Source: Burkholderiaceae bacterium (GTDB lineage: Bacteria; Pseudomonadota; Gammaproteobacteria; Burkholderiales; Burkholderiaceae_C). From it: 64,000 bases of DNA. Below the pieces are notes generated by a model. It did no database searches, was not told where the DNA came from, and saw only the letters and a list, made by a program, of their open reading frames with translations. Below are positions 53,964 to 62,356 of the stretch, piece by piece (position 1 is the stretch's first letter; each line of letters starts with the position of its first letter). Position numbers and translations under genes: made by a program. The stretch lies in NCBI GenBank assembly GCA_023954035.1, contig JAMLIT010000004.1, forward strand, positions 1-64,000, written 5' to 3'.

Positions 53964-53996
53964 AAAAAACCGCCGGGCTCTGCAGCGTCGGCGGTT
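53964..53996 (-). terminator. Attenuator terminator in the aroG leader
   Basis: On the minus strand AACCGCCG, a 13-nt loop, CGGCGGTT, with TTTTTT completing the U-tract (53969-53964). An 8-bp GC-rich stem with a run of six T, 44 nt before the aroG ATG and 36 nt after the leader-peptide stop. A terminator between a promoter and the gene it serves implies conditional termination. Confidence 0.85.
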
Positions 53997-54032
53997 GGGT
54001 GGGAAGTGTTCAGGTGCTTGCGCGCTTGCCTC

Positions 54033-54089
54033 TCATCCGCCAGGGACCGAGAACCAAAACCAAAAGTAGAAAGCGCTGCGCAATTGCAT
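54033..54089 (-). CDS. Aromatic-rich leader peptide of the aroG attenuator
   Basis: 18 codons from ATG 54089 to TGA 54035-54033: MQLRSAFYFWFWFSVPGG. Residues 7-13 are all aromatic (F Y F W F W F), which is far from chance composition. The codons are TTC TAC TTT TGG TTT TGG TTC. Codons 17-18 (GGC GGA) supply GGCGG at 54041-54037, complementary to CCGCC in the 5' arm of the terminator. A ribosome stalled at the aromatic codons would leave GGCGG free to pair and so prevent the terminator; a ribosome reaching the stop would cover it. No clear ribosome binding site precedes the ATG, so initiation may be leaderless or coupled to the upstream gene. Confidence 0.85.
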   Translation of the reverse strand: MQLRSAFYFWFWFSVPGG

Positions 54090-54130
54090 GAGCGCGAATG
54101 TATCACAGCGCGGGAGCACGACTTGCCCGC

Positions 54131-54682
54131 TCACTGTCCTCGTTTGCGCAACCAGGCCCAAGCGCGCTGCCAGGCGCTGGCCGGCGGTGGGCGCGCGGCG
54201 GGCTCGCTATGCAAGTTATCGCCCTGCTCGTACATGTCGATCAGCAGCAAGCCCTCTCCCAGGGTGCGCCAGGCCAGCAGTTCGACGCGATCGAAGGCCG
54301 GCCCCTCGCGCGGGCTGCGCTGCGCCAGCGCATGGTGCCAGGCCTCGACCGCCTGGCGCAGGCTGCGCAGCGCCAGCTGGTAGGCCCCCATCTCGTAGAG
54401 CGCGTGCCAGGCCGATCCCATGCCGGTGACGAAGAGCTGGTGTTCGCGCACGCACTGCACCAGGCTGGCCGCCTGGCGCGTGATTTCGGGGGTATCGGGC
54501 ATGGCCGGCGCCGCGGGCGCGGCGCGGCGCGTGGCAATCGCCTCATCGATTTGCTGGGCCAGCGCGCCAATGCTGTCGCGCAGCTGGCGCGACTCTTCGT
54601 CGGCGACGCCCGAGCGCAAGAAGCGGCTGACGTCGCCAAACGACTGGACGGTGAGCTGCGAGCGGGAGCGCGATGCGACCAT
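54131..54682 (-). CDS. Conserved protein of unknown function
   Basis: 183 residues, soluble and largely helical: VQSFGDVSRFLRSGVADEESRQLRDSIGALAQQI, RQAASLVQCVREHQLFVTGMGSAWHALYEMGAYQLALRSL, and LAWRTLGEGLLLIDMYEQGDNL, ending in a basic Pro/Ala/Trp tail. I recognise no family. It ends only 41 nt before the aroG leader peptide on the same strand, so the aroG promoter lies within its 3' end or the two are co-transcribed. It follows tldD by 41 nt. Confidence 0.68.
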   Translation of the reverse strand: MVASRSRSQLTVQSFGDVSRFLRSGVADEESRQLRDSIGALAQQIDEAIATRRAAPAAPAMPDTPEITRQAASLVQCVREHQLFVTGMGSAWHALYEMGAYQLALRSLRQAVEAWHHALAQRSPREGPAFDRVELLAWRTLGEGLLLIDMYEQGDNLHSEPAARPPPASAWQRAWAWLRKRGQ

Positions 54683-54723
54683 GGCCGCATTGTGCGCGAG
54701 GCGGCTGCGGCGCGGACCTTTGT

Positions 54724-56208
54724 TTACGCGGTGCCGCCCACTGTCAGCCCATCGATGCGCAGGGTAGGCTGGCCGACGCCGACGGGCACGCTCTGGCCTT
54801 CCTTGCCGCAGGTGCCGACACCGCTGTCGAGCCGCATGTCGTTGCCGATCATGCCCACGCGCTTGAGCGATTCGGGGCCGCTGCCAATGATGGTGGCGCC
54901 CTTGACCGGGTATTGGATCTTTCCGTTTTCGACCCAGAAAGCTTCGCTGGCCGAGAACACGAATTTGCCCGAGGTGATGTCCACCTGCCCCCCACCGAAG
55001 TTGGTGGCGTACAGGCCCTTCTTGATGCTGGCGACGATTTCCTTCGGGTCCTTGTCACCGCCCAGCATGTAGGTATTGGTCATGCGCGGCATGGGCACGT
55101 GCGCGTAGCTCTCGCGGCGGCCATTGCCGGTCGGCGCCACGCCCATCAGCCGGGCGTTGAGGCTGTCCTGGATGTAGCCCCTGAGGATGCCGTCCTCGAT
55201 CAGCACGTTGCGCCCGCTGGTGTGGCCCTCGTCGTCCACGTTGAGCGAGCCGCGCCGGTCTGGCAGCGTGCCGTCGTCGAGCACCGTGACGCCCTTGGCC
55301 GCCACGCGCTGGCCAATGCGGCCGCTGAAAGCGCTGGACCCTTTGCGGTTGAAGTCGCCCTCCAGACCGTGGCCGATGGCTTCGTGCAGCAGGATGCCGG
55401 GCCATCCGGGGCCCAGCACCACCGTCATTTCGCCGGCGGGCGCCGGGCGCGACTCGAGATTGACCAGGGCGGCATTCACGGCCTCGTCCACGTACTGGGC
55501 GATTTGTTCGTCGTCGAAATACGCCAGGCCAAAGCGCCCGCCGCCGCCCGCCGAACCCATTTCGCGCCGGCCGTTCTGCTCGGCAATCACCGTGACGGAC
55601 AGGCGCACCAGGGGGCGCACGTCGGCTGCCAGCGTGCCGTCAGCGCGCGCCACCAGCACCACGTCGTACTCGCTGGCCAAGCCGGCCATGACCTGCGCCA
55701 CGCGCGGGTCCTTGGCGCGGGCGCGTTGCTCGGCACGCTCCAGGAGCGCCACCTTGTCGGCGCTGCCCAGGGTGGAAATGGGATCGACGCCCGAATACAG
55801 CGATCGGCTTTTTGCTAGTTTTTTTGAAGCTACTCGCACCCGCCCCTGTTGCGCTGCGGTCGAAATAGACCGCACAGTGCGGGCTGCGTCGAGCAGCGAG
55901 GCTTCAGAAATGTCGTCGGAATAGGCAAACGCCGTTTTCTCGCCGCTGACGGCGCGCACGCCCACGCCCTGGTCGATCGAGAAGGAGCCGGTCTTGACGA
56001 TGCCCTCCTCCAGGCTCCAGCCCTCGCTGCGGGTCGTCTGAAAGTACAGGTCGGCGTCGTCCACGCGGTGCGCGCGAATCTCGGCCAGCGCGCGTGAGAG
56101 GTGGCTCTCGTCCAGACCAAAAGGGGTCAGCAGAAGGTTCGCGGCCAGGTCGAGGCGCTCGCGCGTGGGGGCCGCGTGCGACGCTGCAGAGGGAATACGG
56201 GTGCTCAT
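54724..56208 (-). CDS. tldD: Metalloprotease TldD
   Basis: 494 residues. The zinc motif is LLHEAIGHGLEGDFNRKGSSAFSG (HExxxH). VLGPGWPGILLHE precedes it, and GSAGGGGRFGLAYF and GTCGKEGQSVPVGVGQPTLRIDGLTVGG at the C-terminus are family marks. TldD pairs with TldE (PmbA), not seen here, to degrade unfolded peptides and to process microcin- and CcdA-type substrates in E. coli. Length is normal. Starts from the ATG at 56208. Confidence 0.95.
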   Translation of the reverse strand: MSTRIPSAASHAAPTRERLDLAANLLLTPFGLDESHLSRALAEIRAHRVDDADLYFQTTRSEGWSLEEGIVKTGSFSIDQGVGVRAVSGEKTAFAYSDDISEASLLDAARTVRSISTAAQQGRVRVASKKLAKSRSLYSGVDPISTLGSADKVALLERAEQRARAKDPRVAQVMAGLASEYDVVLVARADGTLAADVRPLVRLSVTVIAEQNGRREMGSAGGGGRFGLAYFDDEQIAQYVDEAVNAALVNLESRPAPAGEMTVVLGPGWPGILLHEAIGHGLEGDFNRKGSSAFSGRIGQRVAAKGVTVLDDGTLPDRRGSLNVDDEGHTSGRNVLIEDGILRGYIQDSLNARLMGVAPTGNGRRESYAHVPMPRMTNTYMLGGDKDPKEIVASIKKGLYATNFGGGQVDITSGKFVFSASEAFWVENGKIQYPVKGATIIGSGPESLKRVGMIGNDMRLDSGVGTCGKEGQSVPVGVGQPTLRIDGLTVGGTA

Positions 56209-56273
56209 CGCGGCATTTTAGGGCGCGACCCCCAACGCTGCGCTCTGTGCGGCAGAGTCCCCAGGCAACGGGC

Positions 56274-56609
56274 TCAGAGCGTCTGGTCGTCCAATGGCGC
56301 GCTGGCGGCGTGGGTTTGCACGGACTCGATGCCGCCGTCGCGTGCCTTGGCGCCCGAATACATCTGGCTTTGGCCGATGACCTGGCCGTTGAGCGCCTTG
56401 AGCGTGAAGTAGGGCGAGCCGTCCTTGGCCGACAGCCGGCCGTAGCGCGCGTCGTCGGGTCCGTTTTTGCGCACGGATTCGATGCCGCCCAGCGCGCTCG
56501 CCTTGGACGCATAGGTTTCGCTGGTCAGCACGACCTGGCCGTTTGCCGCCAGGAGGTTGAACACAAATTGGTCGTTCTTGGTCTTCTTCAGCTCGAACCT
56601 TGCGGCCAT
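56274..56609 (-). CDS. YegP family DUF1508 protein (two tandem repeats)
   Basis: 111 residues made of two copies of the DUF1508 motif: FELKKTKNDQFVFNLLAANGQVVLTSETY with SKASALGGIESVRKNG, then YFTLKALNGQVIGQSQMYSG with KARDGGIESVQTH. A small cytosolic protein like E. coli YegP, of unknown role. The ATG at 56609 is preceded by GAGGAG, which fixes the start. Confidence 0.92.
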   Translation of the reverse strand: MAARFELKKTKNDQFVFNLLAANGQVVLTSETYASKASALGGIESVRKNGPDDARYGRLSAKDGSPYFTLKALNGQVIGQSQMYSGAKARDGGIESVQTHAASAPLDDQTL

Positions 56610-56695
56610 GCGGATCTCCTCATTGCGCCAAAACGGCTTGGCCCCTTGCTTGTACCTGCAGCCCGCCGACATTGCAAGGCACGCGCCCTTGCCGA

Positions 56696-57856
56696 TCAGC
56701 GCGCCTGGGGGGAATCGCGCTGCGAGCGCACGATGGACATCAGAATGCCCAGCGACAAACCCAGCGTCACCATGGCCGTACCGCCGTAGCTGATGAAAGG
56801 CAGGGGCACGCCCACCACCGGCAAGATGCCGCTCACCATGCCCATGTTGACGAAGGCGTAGGTGAAGAAAATCATGGAAACGGCGGCCGCCATCAGCCGC
56901 GAAAACAAGGTGCCGGCCTGCATGGCAATGGCCAGACCGCGCCAGACGAGCAGCAAAAACCCAAGGATCAGCGCCAGGTTGCCCGCCAGGCCGAATTCCT
57001 CGGAAAACGCGGCAAAGATGAAGTCGGTGGTGCGTTCGGGAATGAATTCCAGGTGGGTCTGCGTGCCAGCCATGAAGCCTTTGCCAAAGGTCCCCCCTGA
57101 ACCGATGGCGATCATCCCCTGGATGATGTGAAAACCCTTGCCCAGCGGGTCGCGCGTCGGATCCAGCAGCGTGCAGATGCGCTGCTGCTGGTAGTCGTGC
57201 AGCACCGGCCAGCGCACGCCGTCGGCGCACAACTGCGGCTCGAACCCGACGATCAGCGCAATGCCGACGGCACCCAGCAACACGGGCGGCAGCACCAGCT
57301 TCCAGGACAAGCCGGCAAAAAAGATGACTGACAGGCCGGCCGCCAACACCAAAAGTGAGGTTCCCAGGTCGGGCTGCTTCATGATCAGGCCCACCGGCAT
57401 GGCCAGCAGCAGCCCTGCCACGGCAAAGTCCACCGCGCGCAGCTGTCCCTCGCGTTTCTGGAACCACCAGGCCAGCATCAAGGGCATGCCGATTTTGAGC
57501 AGCTCGCTCGGCTGGATCACCACCCCCAGGTCAATCCAGCGCTGCGCGCCCTTCTTGGTGATGCCGGCCACCGCCACGGCCACCAGCAGCAGCACGCCCG
57601 CGGCGTAGATGGGCGGGGCGAAGGCCATCAACCGCTGCGGCGGAATCTGCGCCACGACAAACAGCAGCGCCAGCGCAATGAGCATGTTGCGGCCATGGTC
57701 GGCAAAACGGGTGCCGTGGTCGTAGCCCGAGGAATACATGGCCAGCAAGCCGGCGCCAGCGAGCAGCAGCACCAGCAGCAGCAGCCAGCCGTCAAACCCA
57801 CGAAACAGCGGCAGAACGCGGGCCAGCAGCGTGGGTTGATTGATCGTCGTTTCCAT
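56696..57856 (-). CDS. rodA: RodA peptidoglycan glycosyltransferase
   Basis: 386 residues with about ten membrane segments, of the SEDS family (RodA/FtsW). It polymerises lipid II in the elongasome with PBP2 and MreB. Family marks are GTRFADHGRNML, ALLFVVAQIPPQRLM, MKQPDLGTSLLVLAAGLSVIFFAG, GKGFMAGTQTHLEFIPERTTDFIFAAFSEEFG and GVPLPFISYGGTAMV. The ATG at 57856 gives the usual N-terminus (METTINQPTLLARVL). The usual partners mreB-mreC-mreD-mrdA are not in the window. Confidence 0.96.
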   Translation of the reverse strand: METTINQPTLLARVLPLFRGFDGWLLLLVLLLAGAGLLAMYSSGYDHGTRFADHGRNMLIALALLFVVAQIPPQRLMAFAPPIYAAGVLLLVAVAVAGITKKGAQRWIDLGVVIQPSELLKIGMPLMLAWWFQKREGQLRAVDFAVAGLLLAMPVGLIMKQPDLGTSLLVLAAGLSVIFFAGLSWKLVLPPVLLGAVGIALIVGFEPQLCADGVRWPVLHDYQQQRICTLLDPTRDPLGKGFHIIQGMIAIGSGGTFGKGFMAGTQTHLEFIPERTTDFIFAAFSEEFGLAGNLALILGFLLLVWRGLAIAMQAGTLFSRLMAAAVSMIFFTYAFVNMGMVSGILPVVGVPLPFISYGGTAMVTLGLSLGILMSIVRSQRDSPQAR

Positions 57857-57887
57857 GAGGGCGATTATCGCGGGCGACAATCGCGCC

Positions 57888-58481
57888 ATGCCCGATGCCA
57901 ACACCACCCACTTGCTCTACCTGCACGGTTTTCGCTCGTCGCCCCAGTCGACCAAAGCGCGCCTTATGGCTGCGTATCTGGCGGAAAACCATCCCAAGGT
58001 GCAGCTTTGGTGCCCGCAGCTTGCGCCTTCGCCGCGCGCCGCGATGGACACGCTGCGCCAGGGCACTGCGCACTGGCCCCACGCCCACATGGCCGTCGTC
58101 GGCTCTTCGCTGGGCGGCTACTACGCCGCTTGGATGGCGCAGCAGGCGCGCTGCCCGGCCGTCCTGCTGAACCCGGCTGTGGACCCCGGGCGCGACCTGG
58201 CGAAGCACATTGGCGACCAGACGAGCTGGCACGACCCGGCCGAGCACTTCTATTTCGCGCCGGAATTTGTCGACGAGTTGCGCGCACTGGACCTGCGTGG
58301 CCAGCTGCCGGCAGCGCGCCAGATGGCCATCATCGCCAAGGGGGACGAGGTGCTGGACTGGCGCGAAATGGCGTCGCGGTACGCGGATGCGCAGATCACC
58401 CTGCTCGAAGGCGGCGACCATGCCTTGAGCGACTTCTCGCAGCATCTGCCGACAATTGCGCAGTTCCTGCGTCTGGCCTGA
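57888..58481 (+). CDS. YqiA/YcfP-type alpha/beta-hydrolase (esterase)
   Basis: 197 residues. LLYLHGFRSSPQSTKARLMAAYL is the N-terminal oxyanion segment, AVVGSSLGGYYAAWMAQQ the nucleophile elbow (GxSxG, Ser in GSSLGG), IIAKGDEVLDWREM supplies the acid, and LEGGDHALSDFSQHL the catalytic His. The family is a small esterase acting on short acyl and palmitoyl-CoA-type substrates in E. coli. It is divergent from rodA (31 nt) and 22 nt upstream of the phosphoesterase. Confidence 0.9.
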   Translation: MPDANTTHLLYLHGFRSSPQSTKARLMAAYLAENHPKVQLWCPQLAPSPRAAMDTLRQGTAHWPHAHMAVVGSSLGGYYAAWMAQQARCPAVLLNPAVDPGRDLAKHIGDQTSWHDPAEHFYFAPEFVDELRALDLRGQLPAARQMAIIAKGDEVLDWREMASRYADAQITLLEGGDHALSDFSQHLPTIAQFLRLA

Positions 58482-58503
58482 CAGTTTTTTCGCTCCGATT
58501 CCG

Positions 58504-59265
58504 ATGAAAATCGCCCTGCTTTCCGACCTGCACCTCTCCGTCCAGCCGCTGGACTTGCCACAGACCGGCGCCGACGTCGTCGTCCTGGCCGGCGACCTGC
58601 AACGCCCTGCACAGGGCATGGCCTGGGCGCGCCAGTTCACCCAACCCACGCTCTACGTCGCCGGCAACCACGAGTTCTATGGCTCGGACCTGGTGAGCAC
58701 CCTGGCGAGCCTGCGTGCAGAGGCGCAGGGCAGCCAGGTGCGCGTGCTGGAACGCGAGGAATGGCGCCATGGCGGGGTGCGCTTCCTGGCCTGCACCTTG
58801 TGGTCGGACTACCGGCTGTTCGACTCACCGGAGCAGCGGGAAGACGGCCTGCAAAAGGCGCAAGAGTTCGTGCGCGACTTCAGCCGCATTGGTCTGTCGC
58901 CGGATTTCCCGGACCGCTTTACGCCCGCCGTCTCGCAAATGCTTTTTGACCAGTCGGTCGCCTGGCTGGAAGCGCGCTTTGCCGAGCCTTTCGAGGGCTC
59001 AACGGTAGTGATTACTCACTTTGCACCATCTCCTGGCAGTATTGCACCCCAGTTTGTCGGCTCGCCGCTGAACGCCTGCTTTGTCTCCAACCTGGAAGCG
59101 CAGATCCTGCGCTGGCAGCCCCGCCTGTGGCTGCACGGCCACGTGCACCACAGCTGCGACTACCTGCTTGGCGCCACGCGCGTCGTGGCCAATCCACGCG
59201 GTTACGCCCCCAAAGGCGTGGTGGAAAACGCAGAATTTGCACCGGACCTGCTGATCGAGATCTAG
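58504..59265 (+). CDS. Calcineurin-like metallophosphoesterase
   Basis: 253 residues. Metal motifs: MKIALLSDLHLSVQPL (DLH), DVVVLAGDLQRPAQG (GD), YVAGNHEFYGSD (GNHE), ITHFAPSPGSI and WLHGHVHHSCDY (GHxH). This is a complete two-metal centre. Substrate is unknown; related proteins act on nucleotides or phosphodiesters. The ATG at 58504 was chosen because the conserved N-terminus starts there. Probably co-transcribed with the esterase gene. Confidence 0.92.
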   Translation: MKIALLSDLHLSVQPLDLPQTGADVVVLAGDLQRPAQGMAWARQFTQPTLYVAGNHEFYGSDLVSTLASLRAEAQGSQVRVLEREEWRHGGVRFLACTLWSDYRLFDSPEQREDGLQKAQEFVRDFSRIGLSPDFPDRFTPAVSQMLFDQSVAWLEARFAEPFEGSTVVITHFAPSPGSIAPQFVGSPLNACFVSNLEAQILRWQPRLWLHGHVHHSCDYLLGATRVVANPRGYAPKGVVENAEFAPDLLIEI

Positions 59266-59322
59266 AAACGTCCTGGCCGAAGCGCCTTTGGCTGCCCGCG
59301 CGGCCATGGGACAATTCGTCCA

Positions 59323-61440
59323 ATGCACGCACTTTTTGAAGATTCCGGCAAGTTTTTCGCCGGCCGCATCCTGTCAGAAACCGAGGCTTCGGCCCAGGTC
59401 GAACTCGACTCGGGCAAGCGGGTCAAGGTCAAGGCCGCCAACCTGCTGCTCAAGTTCGAGAAACCTGCGCCGGCCGAACTGCTTGCGCAGGGCCAGGCGC
59501 TTGCACAGTCCATCGACCTGCAGCTGGCGTGGGAGTTTGCGCCCGAGGGCGAATTTGGCTTCGCCGATCTGGCTCGCGACTATTTTTCCGAGCAGGCCAC
59601 GCTGACCGAGCAGGCGGCCGCGCTGTTTCGCCTGTACGAGGCGCCGCACTACTTCCGCCGCGCAGGCAAGGGGCGTTTCAAGAAGGCGTCGGCAGAGATC
59701 CTGGCTCAGGCGCTGGCGGCCATCGAGAAGAAAAAGGCCGTGCTGGCACAAATTACCGAGTGGGCCGAGCAATTGGGGCGCGGCGTTTGCCCGGCGCCGA
59801 TTCGCGAGCAGCTCTACAAGATTCTCTTTCGCCCAGACAAGAACGCGCCCGAATACAAGGCCGTGGTCGAGGCCAGCCGCGCCACGCACACCGCACCACT
59901 GGATCTGCTGCAAAAGGCCGGCGCCATCGATTCGAGCTACCAGTTTCACTGGAAGCGCTTTTTGTTTGACCATTTCCCCAAGGGCACGGCCTTCCCGCCG
60001 CTGGACGCGCCCCAGCCGCCCGCCGACCTGCCGCTGGCCCAGGTGCAGGCCTTTTCCATCGACGACTCGCAGACGACCGAGATCGACGATGCGCTCTCCG
60101 TCACCGGGCTGGGGACGGGCACGGTGACGCTGGGCATCCACATCGCCGCGCCCGGATTGGCAATTGCCCCCGGCAGCGCGCTCGACCAGCTCGGCCGCCA
60201 ACGCCTGTCCACCGTCTACATGCCGGGCTACAAGATCACCATGCTGCCCGGCAGCGTGGTGCAGATCTACACGCTGGACGAAGGCCACGACAACCCCGCG
60301 GTGTCGCTGTACTGCAGCATCGACGAGGCCACGCTGGAGATCACCGCCACCGAGACACGCCTGGACCGCGTGCCCGTGGTGGCCAATCTGCGCCACGACC
60401 AGCTCGACCACATCGTCACCGAAGACTGGCTGGGCGACGGGCAAAATTCGAACGAAAATACGCCCCAGCGCTTATCTGACCTGCGTCCGCAGCTATCGTT
60501 TTTATACCGCCTGGCCAAAGACCTCAAAGCCAAACGAGAACTGGTGCGCGGCAAGCCCGAGAACTTCAACCGGCCGGACTACAACTTCAAGCTGGTCGGA
60601 GGCAATGCAGATGGCGGCGAGCCCGACGGCAGCGAAACGGTACAGATCAGCACCCGCCAACGCGGCGCGCCGCTGGACCTGATCGTGGCGGAGGCCGCCA
60701 TCGTCGCCAACAGCACCTGGGGCCAGTGGCTGCACAGCCTGGGCGTGCCCGGCATTTACCGCAGCCAGGCCAGCATGGCGCCAGGCGTGAAAGTGCGCAT
60801 GGGCACCAAGGCCCTGCCGCACGCGGGCATGGGCGTCAAAAGCTACACCTGGGCCACCAGCCCACTGCGACGCTATGTCGATCTGGTGAACCAGTGGCAG
60901 ATCATTGCCTGCGCGCGCCACGGCGCCACGGCAGCGCTGGCCGCGCCCTTCAAGCCCAAGGACGCCGAGCTGTTCTCCATCATCAGCAGCTTCGACGCCA
61001 CCTACAGCGCCTACAACGGCTACCAGGCCGGCATGGAGCGCTTCTGGACGCTCAAGTACCTGGAGCAGAACGGCATCACCGAGCTGGAAGCCACGGTCTT
61101 CAAGGAAGGCCCGGGCGGCAGCTTTCTGGTGCGTGCCGACACGCTGCCGCTGGTGTTCCCGGTGCTGGGCGCGCAAAACCTGCCGCGCGGCGCACGCCTG
61201 CGCGTCAAGCTCGGCGAGGTGGACGAGATCACGCTTGATCTGCACGGCAGCTTGCTCGAACGCATCGACGACCCGCTGGACCCCAGAGACGACGGCCCGG
61301 TGGACGACGAAGACAGCGACGATGGCCGCGAAGCAGTGGCCGGACCGATCGCCATTGCCGTGGACGTGAACGAACCGGAAGCGGCCCCGTCCAAAACGGC
61401 CCCAACCGAAGCGGCTGCGGCCGACGCTGCTGCGCCGTGA
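59323..61440 (+). CDS. RNase II/R-family exoribonuclease (RNB domain)
   Basis: 705 residues. The N-terminal ~230 residues are not a clear cold-shock tandem. The RNB catalytic domain starts at QAFSIDDSQTTEIDDALSVTG with the acidic cluster that binds Mg, followed by STVYMPGYKITMLPGSVVQ, KPENFNRPDYNFKLVGG, and YTWATSPLRRYVDLVNQWQI. It degrades RNA 3' to 5'. The C-terminus is an acidic Ala-rich tail. Residues about 374-395 (QNSNENTPQRLSDLRPQL) are encoded by a copy of the dispersed repeat in the opposite orientation, between conserved blocks, so it is probably tolerated as a surface loop. Confidence 0.93.
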   Translation: MHALFEDSGKFFAGRILSETEASAQVELDSGKRVKVKAANLLLKFEKPAPAELLAQGQALAQSIDLQLAWEFAPEGEFGFADLARDYFSEQATLTEQAAALFRLYEAPHYFRRAGKGRFKKASAEILAQALAAIEKKKAVLAQITEWAEQLGRGVCPAPIREQLYKILFRPDKNAPEYKAVVEASRATHTAPLDLLQKAGAIDSSYQFHWKRFLFDHFPKGTAFPPLDAPQPPADLPLAQVQAFSIDDSQTTEIDDALSVTGLGTGTVTLGIHIAAPGLAIAPGSALDQLGRQRLSTVYMPGYKITMLPGSVVQIYTLDEGHDNPAVSLYCSIDEATLEITATETRLDRVPVVANLRHDQLDHIVTEDWLGDGQNSNENTPQRLSDLRPQLSFLYRLAKDLKAKRELVRGKPENFNRPDYNFKLVGGNADGGEPDGSETVQISTRQRGAPLDLIVAEAAIVANSTWGQWLHSLGVPGIYRSQASMAPGVKVRMGTKALPHAGMGVKSYTWATSPLRRYVDLVNQWQIIACARHGATAALAAPFKPKDAELFSIISSFDATYSAYNGYQAGMERFWTLKYLEQNGITELEATVFKEGPGGSFLVRADTLPLVFPVLGAQNLPRGARLRVKLGEVDEITLDLHGSLLERIDDPLDPRDDGPVDDEDSDDGREAVAGPIAIAVDVNEPEAAPSKTAPTEAAAADAAAP
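60442..60506 (-). repeat. Dispersed palindromic repeat, copy g, inside the exoribonuclease gene
   Basis: On the minus strand AACGATAGCTGCGGACGC, spacer, ATAAGCGCTGGGGCGTATTTT and TTCGAATTTTGC. The order of parts is the same as in copies e and f. It keeps the reading frame of the plus-strand gene and contains no stop in that frame. Confidence 0.6.
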
Positions 61441-62300
61441 AGCTGCCCGCCGCGCTCCAGTCGTTCAGCACGCTGCAACTGACGCTGGCGTTCTCGGTGC
61501 TGGCGCATGCGCTGCTGCTGTCCGTGCGCTTTGTTGCGCCCGAGCAGTTCGACCGGGTGTTCCAGGACACGCCGCTGGAGGTCATCCTCGTCAACGCACG
61601 CACCAACGAGCCGCCACCCGAAAAAGCCCAGGCGATTGCCCAGCACGCCTTGGCCGGCGGCGGCGAGGCGGCCAAGGGGCGCGCCACCAGTCCCCTGCCG
61701 TACTCGGCCCTGACGCGCGTGGGCAACGATTTTGAAGACGCGCAGAAAAAGGCCGACGCCCTGCTGGAGCAGCAAACCCAGCTGCTCGCCCAGTTGCGCC
61801 GCCAGGTGGCCGCCCTGCCGCCGCCCGACCCGCGCAAGCCCAGCGAAAACGCCGGTGAGCGGGCCCAGGAAGAGCGCCGTCGCCAGTTGGTGAAGATCCT
61901 GGCCGAAATCGAGCGGCGCATCAACGAAGAAAACGCGCGGCCGAAAAAGCGCTACATCAGCCCTTCCACCCGCGAAGCCGCCTACGCCGTCTACTACGAC
62001 GCGCTGCGCCGCAAGGTCGAAGACAAGGGCACCGAGAATTTCCCCGAAAAAGCCGGCAGCAAGCTCTACGGCGAACTGACCATGATCGTTACCGTCAACC
62101 ACGACGGTCGCGTGCTGGAGACCGAAGTGGTGCAGGGATCGGGCAACCCGCTGCTCGACCGGCGCGCCCAGGCGATTGCGCGTGCCGCCGGTCCGTTTGG
62201 TCACTTCACGCCGGAAATGCGCGCCAAGGCCGACCAGATTGCCGTGGTTTCGCGCTTCAAGTTCACCCGCGAGCAAACCTTGGAAACTTCGGTACGGTAG
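61437..62300 (+). CDS. TonB-like energy transducer protein
   Basis: 287 residues from a GTG at 61437 that overlaps the previous stop (GTGA). A single N-terminal membrane segment (LTLAFSVLAHALLLSVRFV) is followed by a linker rich in Glu, Lys, Gln and Arg, and a C-terminal TonB-like domain (YDALRRKVEDKGTENFPEKAG, LYGELTMIVTVNHDGRVLETEVVQGSGNPLLDRRAQAIA). The usual Pro-Lys/Pro-Glu spacer is weak, and no exbB-exbD genes are present, so it may be a TolA/TonB-like envelope protein rather than the iron-uptake TonB. Confidence 0.85.
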   Translation: MKLPAALQSFSTLQLTLAFSVLAHALLLSVRFVAPEQFDRVFQDTPLEVILVNARTNEPPPEKAQAIAQHALAGGGEAAKGRATSPLPYSALTRVGNDFEDAQKKADALLEQQTQLLAQLRRQVAALPPPDPRKPSENAGERAQEERRRQLVKILAEIERRINEENARPKKRYISPSTREAAYAVYYDALRRKVEDKGTENFPEKAGSKLYGELTMIVTVNHDGRVLETEVVQGSGNPLLDRRAQAIARAAGPFGHFTPEMRAKADQIAVVSRFKFTREQTLETSVR

Positions 62301-62356
62301 CCCCAAGCGCCCTGGGCGCGCGCCAGCCAAGGGCGCTGCGCCAGGAAGAAAACACG

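Noticed and set aside
53921-54106. A 62-residue N-terminal extension of AroG from GTG 54106
   Set aside because: It would be translated across the leader peptide and an intrinsic terminator; the conserved AroG N-terminus starts at 53920.
55800-55890. A possible ninth repeat copy in tldD (minus strand GAGTAGCTTCAAAAAAACTAGC) and a CCGCACTGTGCGG dyad resembling the one at 2889
   Set aside because: It lacks the AGCGCTT/AAGCGCT palindrome, and the encoded residues fit what I would expect for TldD in this region; the dyad match is short enough to be chance.
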